Shown here: piece after piece, positions 1-9,058 of the stretch | Layout: each line of letters opens with the position of its first letter | How positions within the stretch are numbered: position 1 is the stretch's first letter | NCBI GenBank assembly: GCA_020631405.1 | Contig: JAHDHH010000019.1 | Span: forward strand, 1 to 34,800 | From: Saprospiraceae bacterium | GTDB lineage: Bacteria > Bacteroidota > Bacteroidia > Chitinophagales > Saprospiraceae | DNA length: 34,800 bases | Direction: 5' to 3' | Notes under the pieces: model-generated | Told to the model about the DNA's origin: nothing | Database searches by the model: none | Seen by the model: the letters and a program-made list of their open reading frames with translations, nothing else | Program-made: the position numbers and the translations under genes

Positions 1-3000
1 CTGCTGAACATCCATACTCTGTTGTTACTGTAAGGTCGCTGCCACATGTCAAGATAGGACCACTATCATCAATGATAGAGATCTCTTGCATTCCTCCAGC
101 TATCAATTCTCCACTACAGTGCCACTCTTGAATTCTCCAAACTCTCAGAATCTTCTCCGAACAATCACTCGAAGGGATGGCAGTATCTTCATAAGTCAAG
201 AAAGCATTGCAGAGCTGATTTGACTCAAATGGCAATATTTCAATGAGGCCATCCAATACATAACCCGTAGCTAAAGGGTCAGGGTTGCCATTGTCATCAG
301 TAGCAAAGCCAGCATTACAATCTAATGTAATATTCGCTGGGTATACTAACCCTGAAAGGTCAACTCGCTGTAAAAATATCTTCTGATCACAGATTGGGCT
401 TTTATTACCCATATTATCAACTGCCTGGTAAGACCTAGTCACACATGAGGTATATAGTGGGTCACAGGTAAGAGGCTGAATAACTTCATTAAGCAAGACT
501 ACAGATCCGCCGGTACAATTATCATCAATCATAGCAGGTTGACTAACGGACTCAAGTCCTCCGCAGCTCACAGTGATATCTTCGCAAATAATTTGCGGTG
601 GATACTTATCTTCTATAGTGACCTGACCCCAACAACTACTTCCACAAAGTGGCAAATTGATAGACACATTGTAGGTTTGTCCAATTGCATCAACACCTAG
701 AGGGTTGTCAACGGTATTACCAAATTCGTCAGTGATTACAATTTCATAAAGATCGTTCGGAAATGCTGCTGGAGTGACCAACATCTCTGCAGTGATTTCT
801 ACTGAGCAGTTTTCGTCTAGCGAGGCATTGATAAAGCCTTCACACGCCATTTGATCACATACCAATATCCATGCCTGATCGTGATCATCTTCATCTTCAC
901 CTGCTCTACCATTCTGATCCATGACATCATTGAAGATGCTAAACGGTGTATTTCCAACATCGTTGAGGTTACTTGAATCTAGTCTAGAATCTACATCATG
1001 TCCCGACATATCAACTAAAGATTGGTCTTCAGCATACCCTATCTCTACCATATTAATTAAGTTGATAGGATTGGTAGTATTGAATACTTCTAACTCTATT
1101 GTTATGCTGGCACATTCACCTGGAGGAAATATTCCTAGCATCTTCTTATGTACTAATGTTGGAGAATCTACCTCCCAACCTGTATTGGCAATTGAAGCAT
1201 TGTAGAGTAAGCCACTAGGCAAGTAATCATAGACTATGATGTCATAGGCTGGAATATTGCCTTGGTTGCATACCATAATATCAAAAGTTACCAAGTCACC
1301 GACTTCGTATGGGCCAATCGAGTCTACAGTCTTAATGATTGCTAAATCAAAAATGGGTAGTGTACCAATGTCTGAGTCATCTTCATCACCATCTGAATTG
1401 TCAATCACGTCATCTACCAACATATCACCTTCTTCGCCATCAAGGTCACTATCAAAATCACCTGTAGTTACAGTACTACCATCCTCTGTCTCTGCTTGAG
1501 TAATTTCTGCAAAGTTTACAACTGTCTGAGGAGAAGCATCCATAGTAACTTCCAAAATTGCTTCGACAATGATAGATGTATTCGGTTTTAATGGGCCAAG
1601 TATCTGATTCACAATATTTCCGTCGGCATTATAGTCCCAACCATTGTCGTCAGTAGCACTTAATGTCAAGCCAGCTGGTAAGATATCTTGCAATTGAATA
1701 TTATAAGCATCCATATTCCCTTGATTAAATACTTCGAACTTATAAGTGACCAAGTCCCCAGGCACAACTGGCATAACTTGATCATTTGTCTTTCTAAGGG
1801 CAAGGTCAAAGATCGGTGGCGAAGCGATGTCATGATCATCTTCATCTCCGTCATTATTATCAACTTCGTCATCTACAACTACGTCATTATCATCTTCATT
1901 ATCAGGTATACTGTCTTCGTCATCAATTGGATCTCCTTGGTCATCCATGGCTTCTCCAATTTCACTTGCGTTGACCAATGAAGAAATATTAGCGCTTGGA
2001 AGTATAGTCATGACTACTTGAACTTCTAGAGTCTCTTGAGGATGTAAAGGGCCATCAATAATGGTATAGTATACATCGGATGACTCTTCAACCCAAATGT
2101 CATTGATACCACTATCACTTATCTCCATTCCATCTGGAATATAATCGTAAACTTTTATTGAATTGACTACAGTATTTCCTTGGTTAATCACTGAAATGAT
2201 AAAATGAGCATCATCTCCTGGAGTAAGTGGAGCAGAAGACGCAGAGGCTTTCAATAAGGCTAAATCAAAGACTTCCAAGTCTTCACATACTTCGTCCGTG
2301 ATATCAATATTGCCATCATTATTGGCATCTAGTAATGCTTGATTAAACAAGCCTTCTCCTGCAGAGCCCTCGCTATTGATTGTTGCGCCACAAGAAGAGT
2401 AGGAATCGTCTCCCTGCTCTCCATCTAAAAAGTCATAACCTATGTGTATTGATATCGTGTACTCATCAATCTCTCCTGCTTCAAGCATCTTGTCACTCAC
2501 TAACAACCAACCATTACTTGGAATATCCACAGTTAAAAGTTGATCTATGATTCCAAAGGAAGAGGAATACTCCGCACCAATAATGAAAATATCGTCATCA
2601 AATGCTGGCAAGTCAAAGACATCATAAACTCCAGTACTTCCTCCAACATTAGCCACTTGAATAGTATAGGATACATGAAAAGACTCCCCTATTCCATCTT
2701 CTATAGAAGTCAATGTTTTTTCCATAACGAGGTAAGGGACATCATCACAGGCGGTATCGTAAAGGTCAACTATTCCATCATTATTAGTATCTAAACTTGC
2801 ACTATTAAAGAGACCTTCCCCTGCCTCAGGGTCACCAGCACCTTGTGCCGAGCCACAAGCATTATTATATTCATCATCACCGACAACTTCATCTTTCAAG
2901 TCTAAACAAGTTGCAACTGTCACACTATAGGTGTCAAGTTTTCCTGGTACTATCAATTGATCATCAGCTAATAAATAACTTGCTTCTCCACCTTGATAGA

Positions 3001-6000
3001 CCCCTCCTATATTATCTTGAGCATTGCTTTCTACTGTAATTGACGTGACAGTAAAGTCGTCATCAAATGCTGGTGTATCAAACAAGTCATAATACCCATC
3101 AGCTCCTCCAATATTCTCAACTTGTATTATATAGACAACGTCATAACAGTTGAGACTTGTCTCTGTAGTATTAGAATGGACCTTCGTCATCTCTAAGTAT
3201 GGCAGGTCACCACAATCACTATCTTGTCTATCCATTACTCCATCATTATTATCATCTAAATTAGCTTGATTATACAAGCCTTCACCAGAAGAGAATACTG
3301 ATCCATTGGTATCACCACATGCGAGATAGATCCCATCACCCAAGGTTGTAGACGCATCAAGATTTAGTGTCACATTGATACTTATCGTATAGGTATGAAG
3401 ACTACCTTCATCGATTGTTTGATCATCAGCTAGCAACCAACCTGGACTAGCTGGCATTAGATTTACAAAATGACCAGCATTAGTTGTATTGCTTGTATAC
3501 TCCGCTGAGTTTATCACAATGTCATCGTCAAAGGCAGGTAGGTCAAATAGATCATACATACCAGCAGCTCCGCCTATATTTCGTACAGTTACTGCATAAG
3601 TTATATCATACGAACCATCTATGTTTTGAATGCCGATAGTAAGCAATTCCTTATTCAAAAGCAGGTAAGGAAGATCCTGACATGCATCATCAACAAGGTC
3701 TATAGTTCCATCATTATTAGCATCTAACATCGCTTCGTTATAGACACCTTGCCCTTCAGAAGGCGTAGAGTTTCCGCTACCACCACATGAAGTATAGTCA
3801 TCATCTCCAACTAAGCCATCTTCTAAATCAAGACAAACTTGTGTAGTAACCATAAATATGTGAGAGTCACCTGCATCAATTGTTTGATTCTCAGCTAATA
3901 GCCATCCATCAGTATAAGTTAAAGGCAATGTCCCAAAACTTGGAATATTACTCGAATAGTCTGCTTCATTGATAACAATATCATCATCTAGATTTGGATG
4001 ATCAAATAAATCATATATTCCAATATCACCTCCCAAGTTAGCAACCTCTATGGAATAGAGTACTTCATGGCAATTATCAGCAATTAACATAGAAGAAACA
4101 GCTTGTTTCTCGATTGTCAAATAAGGGACATCATCACAGGCGTCACTGGTAGAATCAATGATACCATCGTCATTAGTATCTATACTAGCTATGTTGTAAA
4201 GCCCTTCTCCGCTACTTGGATTATTGACTCCAAGCACAGAGCCACACGATGTTGTATATTCATCATCACCTATGACACCATCTTCTAAACTCAGGCATAC
4301 TGAGACCGTCACATCATAAGTATCCTTCTTATCTGGCGAAATTGACTGGTCTGTTGCCAACATATAATTTCCTTCAATTACTGCTAAGTCTCCGCCACCA
4401 TTGCCTACTGCATCTGAACTGTAACTGATTGCAGTGATTACAAAGTCATCATCATATTGTGGGTCGTCGTATAGATTGTATGTTCCAACAGCACCTCCAA
4501 GGTTTTCGGTTAGAATAGTGTAGCTTACATCGTAACAATTGAGACTTGTCTCAGTCGTACTATTATGTGTCTTATCCATAATGACATAAGGTAGGTCTCC
4601 ACAATCATCATCTTGCTCATCAATAACATCATCATTATTCAAATCAAGAGAAGCTTGATTGAACAAGCCTTGACCACCTTCTGGAATACCACCTGAACCA
4701 TCTCCACATGCTGTATATTGCCCATTACCGCCAGATCCCTCATTCAAATCTAAGGTTACATTAAGCATAAGTTGATAAACGTGGCTTTCCATTGCACCAA
4801 TGGTATAATCCTCTGCTAACTGCCATCCAGGCGAATCAGGTACACTTATGGGCAGAGTCCCACTATTGGTTGTATTACTTGTAAAAGAAGCCAAATTGGT
4901 AGTTATATCATCGTCGAATGCTGGAGAATCAAAGAGGTCATAGTCTCCCATACTTCCTGCCAAATTAGTCACAGTCACGGTGTATTGAAGATCATAGGTG
5001 CCGTCAAGCTTTTGGTCACTTATACTAGACAAGACCTTTGTTACAATGATATCAGTGATGTCTTCACAGTCCTGAGCCGTTTGGTCCAGGGTTCCATCAT
5101 TATTTGCGTCTAACATAGCTGCATTATATATCCCTTCACCAGCTGTTGGGATACCTGTTGTGGAACCACATTCAGTATAAATATTATCCCCAAATGCATC
5201 TTGCAAGTCTAAACTCACATTTGTCGAGAGAGAAAAAGTATGAGACTGTCCAGCATCAAGTAATTGATCTGATGCTAACAACCATCCACTTAGCATTGGA
5301 ATATCTAGAGGTAAGACTCCACTAGTTGGGATATCACTTTCAAAAGTAGCAGAATTGAGCATGACGTCATCATCCATTCCTGGCATATCATAGACGTCAT
5401 AGTCTCCTGTCACTCCACCTAAGTTTCTTACTGTAATGTCGTACTGGATATCAAAGCTACCATCTGCTTGTATTTCAACAGTTTGAATTTGTTTTCTAAT
5501 CACTAAATAAGGTACATCGTCACAGGCATCATCTGTAATGTCAATGACTCCATCATCATTGACATCAATACTAGCTGTATTAAATAGACCTGCTCCATTA
5601 GTTGGATCCACAGAAGAATTACCGCAAGCTACGTTGTACAGATTGTCACCAATATCAGCATCTTCCAATTCAAGACATGCTCGAATTGTTATAGTATAAG
5701 TATGAACAGCTGCCTCTATTATTTGAATTCCTTCGCCAAGTATATAATTCCCAGTAGTCAATGCTAACAGAGCACCAGTATTACCTACTACGTCTGAAGT
5801 ATACTCGAATGAAAAAAGAAGAAAGTCATCATCAAATTGTGGATCGTCAAACAAATCATAGATAGAGGGTTCACCACCTAAGTTCGAAACCTGAACTTGA
5901 TATTTGACCTCATAACAATTCAAACTCAGCTCTTCCGTACTCAAGTGTGTCTTGACCATAGTGAGATAAGGGAGGTCTGCACAGGCATCATCTGTATACT

Positions 6001-8731
6001 CTGGCACAAGTGGCTCGTTGTCTAAGTCTAGATTCGCAATGTTATATAATCCTGCTAAGGTATTTAAGTCCCCACCACTGGAAGAACTCCCACATGATTC
6101 GTAAATATCATTCCCTACACTCGAATCATCTTCTAAGTCAATAACGACCAAAAACTCAAGAGTATATGTATGAGTTGCACTACTACCAAGTGTAACGTCA
6201 TTTGCAATTTGCCACCCAGTCTGCAAAGGCATAGGCAATGAAAGAGTTCCAGCTATTGAGACATTTGATGTATAGCTCCCGCTAAGGATAGAGATATCTT
6301 GATCAAATTGAGGAAGGTCGTACAGGTCATACTCAGTAGCTTGAGACCCCATATTCTCTATTGTAACTGTATAAGTTACCGTGTATTCGTTAGTATTACT
6401 AGTAGGGATTGCTGATACAAAAACCTTATCAAACCCTAAAGGTGGGAAACAGACATCGGGTGCTGTCAGCATTTGAGATGCTGAACAGTCGTCATCAAAC
6501 TGAGCCAAAAGCACATTGTCAGACCCATCTGCGGTGAGTGTAAATACAAAATCTTGTGGGGAAGTTACCCCTGAGCTTGCATTAATACTTTTGGACTGAC
6601 CGTCATATGTAATCACTATATCAGTATCTTCTGGAGCATGGGTCCAAGATACAGTCCCAGACACAGTATAAATGCCATCCATACAATCACTAACTTCAAC
6701 TGCTGTCAGGAAAATATCACAACCTAGTTCAATATTAATCTCTGCACACTGTGTATCTATATTATCGCCAACACAGACAACATTGTTAATATAATCAAAG
6801 TTGTCAGGTGAAAGACCCGCGAGCTTAGTTTGATAGCAGATATTAAAATTTTCACCAATTTGAAGTACGTCTGGAAACAGCCAACCACTTTCATCAAGAG
6901 GGTATTCACTATTTGGAGCTTGGTTGTCATTGACTGGGACTACTTGTCCATCGTATTCATAATACGAGGTTCCAGGAATATAATCATAGTATTGACTAAG
7001 CTCATCTACAACCTCTAGTAAATCTTCAGCATAGTTGAGCTTACCTACATTGGATACACAGATACAATATTCAACAATATCTGATGCTGAAATAGCGCCA
7101 TCGTCATTTTCGTCAACAACAAACTCACTTAGTTTTGCAACTTCAAAAGACACTCCGGCCAATAGAGCTGTTCCGACATCAATTGCTGGAGAACCTGTTG
7201 AAGCCGTATTGGGATCCTGCCCCCAAGCACCTGCAAGTAATGCATCACTGCCGTCACATACCCAAAAGGATATAGCCGTCTGGTCACCATCTGGATCATA
7301 AATCGCCTTAGATTCTAATTCATTAAAATCATAGGCAACATCATAATTGTTCCCCAAAATATCTGTGAGCATTCCTCCATCACCATTGTAATCAAAGCAG
7401 ACTTTGATTGTGCCGCTAGATGCACTTCCTTCTGGGAAAGCAGCTGTTACCCAAACAGGAGAAGAATTCTCAGTACTTGTTCCAGTGTATGTTGGGTCTT
7501 GACCTTGACCCCATGCTACTCCAAGCACCTGACCTTTTAATGCACTCTCTGGTACTAAGGCAAAGCCCCAATCATGCGTATGATTACCTCTACTATCATC
7601 GATGAGGCAATTGTTTCCTACTTCTTCATTCGAATCTACTGTTGATAGGGCATAAAAGTTGTCTTCGGAATACAATCTGACCCCATTCATGTTAGGAACA
7701 GCAATCTGAGCATTGGTCATAGCTGGGACAGCTATACTCGATAGACCTCCTGTCGAAAATTGATAGTCGACACTTATCTGAGTATTATTAGGATTATAAA
7801 TATGGATCATTGTAGCTGAAGCATCAGGAGTACCAACAGGAGAAATATATCTATTAGAAAGCATCCCGTCTCCATTGAGTTTGAAGAATCTACTTTCATG
7901 TGCATCACATGGGTCTGCTGTTGCTATGACTACCGATATTGGTAAATTAGATTGAAGCCTTGCACCTAAATTAATACCTCCAGCTAAAAAATAAGATTGT
8001 CCTTCTGACAGATTAATTGATGATTCAAAAATACCATCTGCATCTTTATCAATCATTACCACTGTGGCAGATTGGGCTGCCTGTATGAATGCACTGGTAA
8101 GCGTAAACATATTAAGCACATTAGCATTCTCGCCTATTGGAAATGTAAAGTTTGTAGAGTACTCATCGATTGAGATGATTGGAGCTGCACCTGCGAGCAA
8201 AGTATTAGTCCCATTGGACCAAGTGGCTGCAGACATCAATATATTTTTAGTAGCAAGTACCTTATCCATGGCATCCATCTCAATTGTTGCAGCAGTATTT
8301 GGAACATCAATGTTCATCGAAAGTATGATGACATCTCCTGGGGCAAAGACATCTCCAGGAAAACCAACAGGAAAACCATTTGCAGCATTGCCATCACCCC
8401 ATACCTCAGTACTTGGCTGTGTTATCCCAATCTGAGGATCAAATTCAAACCCGTCTTCCCAATGATCATAGTATATGACAGTGTTGCTGCCAATAACATT
8501 AATTGAAATATATTTATTAATTGGATTTTCTGGTAAAGAGGGATCTATAGTACAAACGTCGAGCCAGCAATCACTTATTGAAGGATATACAGCTTGAAAA
8601 TATTCCATAGACCCATTCTCATCGAATGGAATGAAATAAGTTTGCTTTACGGTGTTATTCGAGCATGGTTGGCCCAATAACTTCAGGCTCGCCATGAAAA
8701 GCAGCAATGCCATCAGTTGAAATGATCTCAT
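1..8731 (-). CDS. Giant secreted repeat protein (DUF11-like/HYR), 3' end outside window
   Basis: An open frame of 2910 codons runs from an ATG at 8731 to the left edge with no stop seen. The first ~21 residues (MRSFQLMALLLFMASLKLLG) form a signal peptide. Residues ~25-670 form an N-terminal region with the motif YYDHWEDGFEFD, seen at the N-terminus of many large bacterial surface proteins of unknown function. Residues ~760-2150 hold nine ~154-aa modules. Residues ~2150-2614 hold three classical DUF11 repeats (FDLAL..., DYLPxGL) joined by acidic EDDHD linkers. From ~2615 the HYR chassis shared with the two upstream paralogues begins (SCWGQVTIEDK, LTCGSDLTV). By alignment with the 9059-14245 protein about 950 residues are missing on the left, including an expected dockerin-like segment and T9SS sorting domain. 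Likely an extracellular or surface adhesin or stalk; exact role unknown. There is no clear Shine-Dalgarno, as is usual in this phylum. Confidence 0.9.
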   Translation of the reverse strand, partial: MRSFQLMALLLFMASLKLLGQPCSNNTVKQTYFIPFDENGSMEYFQAVYPSISDCWLDVCTIDPSLPENPINKYISINVIGSNTVIYYDHWEDGFEFDPQIGITQPSTEVWGDGNAANGFPVGFPGDVFAPGDVIILSMNIDVPNTAATIEMDAMDKVLATKNILMSAATWSNGTNTLLAGAAPIISIDEYSTNFTFPIGENANVLNMFTLTSAFIQAAQSATVVMIDKDADGIFESSINLSEGQSYFLAGGINLGARLQSNLPISVVIATADPCDAHESRFFKLNGDGMLSNRYISPVGTPDASATMIHIYNPNNTQISVDYQFSTGGLSSIAVPAMTNAQIAVPNMNGVRLYSEDNFYALSTVDSNEEVGNNCLIDDSRGNHTHDWGFALVPESALKGQVLGVAWGQGQDPTYTGTSTENSSPVWVTAAFPEGSASSGTIKVCFDYNGDGGMLTDILGNNYDVAYDFNELESKAIYDPDGDQTAISFWVCDGSDALLAGAWGQDPNTASTGSPAIDVGTALLAGVSFEVAKLSEFVVDENDDGAISASDIVEYCICVSNVGKLNYAEDLLEVVDELSQYYDYIPGTSYYEYDGQVVPVNDNQAPNSEYPLDESGWLFPDVLQIGENFNICYQTKLAGLSPDNFDYINNVVCVGDNIDTQCAEINIELGCDIFLTAVEVSDCMDGIYTVSGTVSWTHAPEDTDIVITYDGQSKSINASSGVTSPQDFVFTLTADGSDNVLLAQFDDDCSASQMLTAPDVCFPPLGFDKVFVSAIPTSNTNEYTVTYTVTIENMGSQATEYDLYDLPQFDQDISILSGSYTSNVSIAGTLSLPMPLQTGWQIANDVTLGSSATHTYTLEFLVVIDLEDDSSVGNDIYESCGSSSSGGDLNTLAGLYNIANLDLDNEPLVPEYTDDACADLPYLTMVKTHLSTEELSLNCYEVKYQVQVSNLGGEPSIYDLFDDPQFDDDFLLFSFEYTSDVVGNTGALLALTTGNYILGEGIQIIEAAVHTYTITIRACLELEDADIGDNLYNVACGNSSVDPTNGAGLFNTASIDVNDDGVIDITDDACDDVPYLVIRKQIQTVEIQADGSFDIQYDITVRNLGGVTGDYDVYDMPGMDDDVMLNSATFESDIPTSGVLPLDIPMLSGWLLASDQLLDAGQSHTFSLSTNVSLDLQDAFGDNIYTECGSTTGIPTAGEGIYNAAMLDANNDGTLDQTAQDCEDITDIIVTKVLSSISDQKLDGTYDLQYTVTVTNLAGSMGDYDLFDSPAFDDDITTNLASFTSNTTNSGTLPISVPDSPGWQLAEDYTIGAMESHVYQLMLNVTLDLNEGSGGNGQYTACGDGSGGIPEGGQGLFNQASLDLNNDDVIDEQDDDCGDLPYVIMDKTHNSTTETSLNCYDVSYTILTENLGGAVGTYNLYDDPQYDDDFVITAISYSSDAVGNGGGDLAVIEGNYMLATDQSISPDKKDTYDVTVSVCLSLEDGVIGDDEYTTSCGSVLGVNNPSSGEGLYNIASIDTNDDGIIDSTSDACDDVPYLTIEKQAVSSMLIADNCHEVLYSIEVANLGGDIGIYDLFDHPNLDDDIVINEADYSSNIPSFGTLPLTYTDGWLLAENQTIDAGDSHIFMVTTQVCLDLEDGLVGDDDYTSCGGSGNSTPSEGQGVYNEAMLDANNDGTIDLVDDACQDLPYLLLNKELLTIGIQNIDGSYDITYAVTVRNIGGAAGMYDLFDLPAFDDDIVINSAEYTSNTTNAGHFVNLMPASPGWLLADDQTIDEGSLHTYTISINVTLNLDASTTLGDGIYLACGDTNGSVFSSGEGLYNQANLDDNNDGVMDRQDSDCGDLPYLEMTKVHSNTTETSLNCYDVVYIIQVENIGGADGYYDLFDTPAFDDDFTVTSITVESNAQDNIGGVYQGGEASYLLADDQLIVPGKLDTYSVTVATCLDLKDEVVGDDEYNNACGSAQGAGDPEAGEGLFNSASLDTNNDGIVDLYDTACDDVPYLVMEKTLTSIEDGIGESFHVSYTIQVANVGGSTGVYDVFDLPAFDDDIFIIGAEYSSSFGIIDQLLTVDIPSNGWLLVSDKMLEAGEIDEYTISIHIGYDFLDGEQGDDSYSSCGATINSEGSAGEGLFNQALLDANNDGNIDITDEVCEDLEVFDLALLKASASSAPLTPGDDAHFIISVINQGNTVVNSIKVYDYIPDGMEISDSGINDIWVEESSDVYYTIIDGPLHPQETLEVQVVMTILPSANISSLVNASEIGEAMDDQGDPIDDEDSIPDNEDDNDVVVDDEVDNNDGDEDDHDIASPPIFDLALRKTNDQVMPVVPGDLVTYKFEVFNQGNMDAYNIQLQDILPAGLTLSATDDNGWDYNADGNIVNQILGPLKPNTSIIVEAILEVTMDASPQTVVNFAEITQAETEDGSTVTTGDFDSDLDGEEGDMLVDDVIDNSDGDEDDSDIGTLPIFDLAIIKTVDSIGPYEVGDLVTFDIMVCNQGNIPAYDIIVYDYLPSGLLYNASIANTGWEVDSPTLVHKKMLGIFPPGECASITIELEVFNTTNPINLINMVEIGYAEDQSLVDMSGHDVDSRLDSSNLNDVGNTPFSIFNDVMDQNGRAGEDEDDHDQAWILVCDQMACEGFINASLDENCSVEITAEMLVTPAAFPNDLYEIVITDEFGNTVDNPLGVDAIGQTYNVSINLPLCGSSCWGQVTIEDKYPPQIICEDITVSCGGLESVSQPAMIDDNCTGGSVVLLNEVIQPLTCDPLYTSCVTRSYQAVDNMGNKSPICDQKIFLQRVDLSGLVYPANITLDCNAGFATDDNGNPDPLATGYVLDGLIEILPFESNQLCNAFLTYEDTAIPSSDCSEKILRVWRIQEWHCSGELIAGGMQEISIIDDSGPILTCGSDLTVTTEYGCSA
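2285..6450 (-). repeat. Nine ~154-aa DUF11-like modules in three 3-module cassettes
   Basis: Nine in-frame modules of about 455-475 bp lie inside the partial giant gene. Approximate junctions are 6450, 5975, 5517, 5060, 4600, 4130, 3674, 3212, 2743 and 2285. Each has the core V-x-N-[LIVM]-G/A-G, YDL[FY]D-x-P-x-[FYLM]-D-[DQ]-D, a central W/Y-x-[IL]-A-x-[DEN], a CG pair-mate and G-[EQA]-G-[LIV]-[FY]-N, and most end with a calcium-loop-like D-x-N-N/D-D-G-x-[ILM]-D. Modules 2, 5 and 8 share an extra Cys in a SLNCY motif; modules 1, 4 and 7 lack that Cys and end in [TQ]DxxCxDLPY[LV]. The near-identical DNA acatcrtcacaggc recurs at about 2741, 4129 and 5514, giving a higher-order period of about 1385 bp. 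Confidence 0.85.
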
Positions 8732-8781
8732 AGTCCAAAGGTCTTAGCAATGATTGTTCCTATTGGATCTATTACATCTCA

Positions 8782-8807
8782 AATAAGCTGAGATAACTCA
8801 GCTTATT
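8782..8807 (-). promoter_or_regulatory. Perfect 11-bp hairpin in the leader of the partial giant gene
   Basis: The arms aataagctgag (8782-8792) and ctcagcttatt (8797-8807) pair perfectly around a four-base loop, ending about 50 bases before the ATG at 8731. There is no T-run on either side, so it does not look like an intrinsic terminator. It would lie in the 5' untranslated leader if transcription starts near 8880. It could be a stability or translation-control element; function is unproven. Confidence 0.45.
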
Positions 8808-8886
8808 CAATAGATTGGAGGTTGCTTGAAGGACTAGAGATGTAGGAAGTTATTCTAATTCGGAGTTGTCTACAATCTTAGTTATT

Positions 8887-8894
8887 CAAAACTA
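8887..8894 (-). promoter_or_regulatory. Possible Bacteroidota -7 promoter element
   Basis: On the minus strand this reads TAGTTTTG, matching the TAnnTTTG -7 consensus of Bacteroidota housekeeping promoters. No good TTG-type -33 element sits at the expected spacing, so support is weak. It would give a leader of about 150 bases for the gene starting at 8731. Confidence 0.22.
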
Positions 8895-9005
8895 ACACAA
8901 TATACATGTCGAAATATACTAATATGACGCATATGTCCCTAATAATACTTAATATGTCCTAAAGAGGTCAAATAGAGAGTATTTATTGCAAAATCAAAAC
9001 TAAAA

Positions 9006-9035
9006 AAGGCATTGCAAACTCAATTGCAATGCCTT
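9006..9035 (-). terminator. Intrinsic terminator of the 1728-aa protein gene
   Basis: Perfect 12-bp arms aaggcattgcaa (9006-9017) and ttgcaatgcctt (9024-9035) flank a six-base loop. On the minus strand the stem is followed by a run of T residues (the A run at 9002-9007). It sits 24 bases after the stop codon at 9059-9061, so it should end transcription of the minus-strand gene. Confidence 0.85.
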
Positions 9036-9058
9036 ACATATAGTAATTTATATTAATA

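Larger units (their letters stand above)
8732..9058. other. Intergenic leader between two giant genes
   Basis: This 327-bp AT-rich gap separates the end of the 1728-aa protein gene from the start of the partial giant gene. It holds the transcription terminator of the former (9006-9035), a possible promoter for the latter (8887-8894) and a leader hairpin (8782-8807). No credible small coding frame was seen in it. Confidence 0.6.

Noticed and set aside
2285-6450. Regularly spaced similar DNA segments that might suggest a CRISPR or satellite array
   Set aside because: The spacing is about 460 bp, the frame is open throughout and the repeats are protein modules.
8064-8435. Plus-strand open frame of 123 codons
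   Set aside because: Antisense to the N-terminal region of the partial giant gene, which has a signal peptide and recognisable motifs; no independent support.
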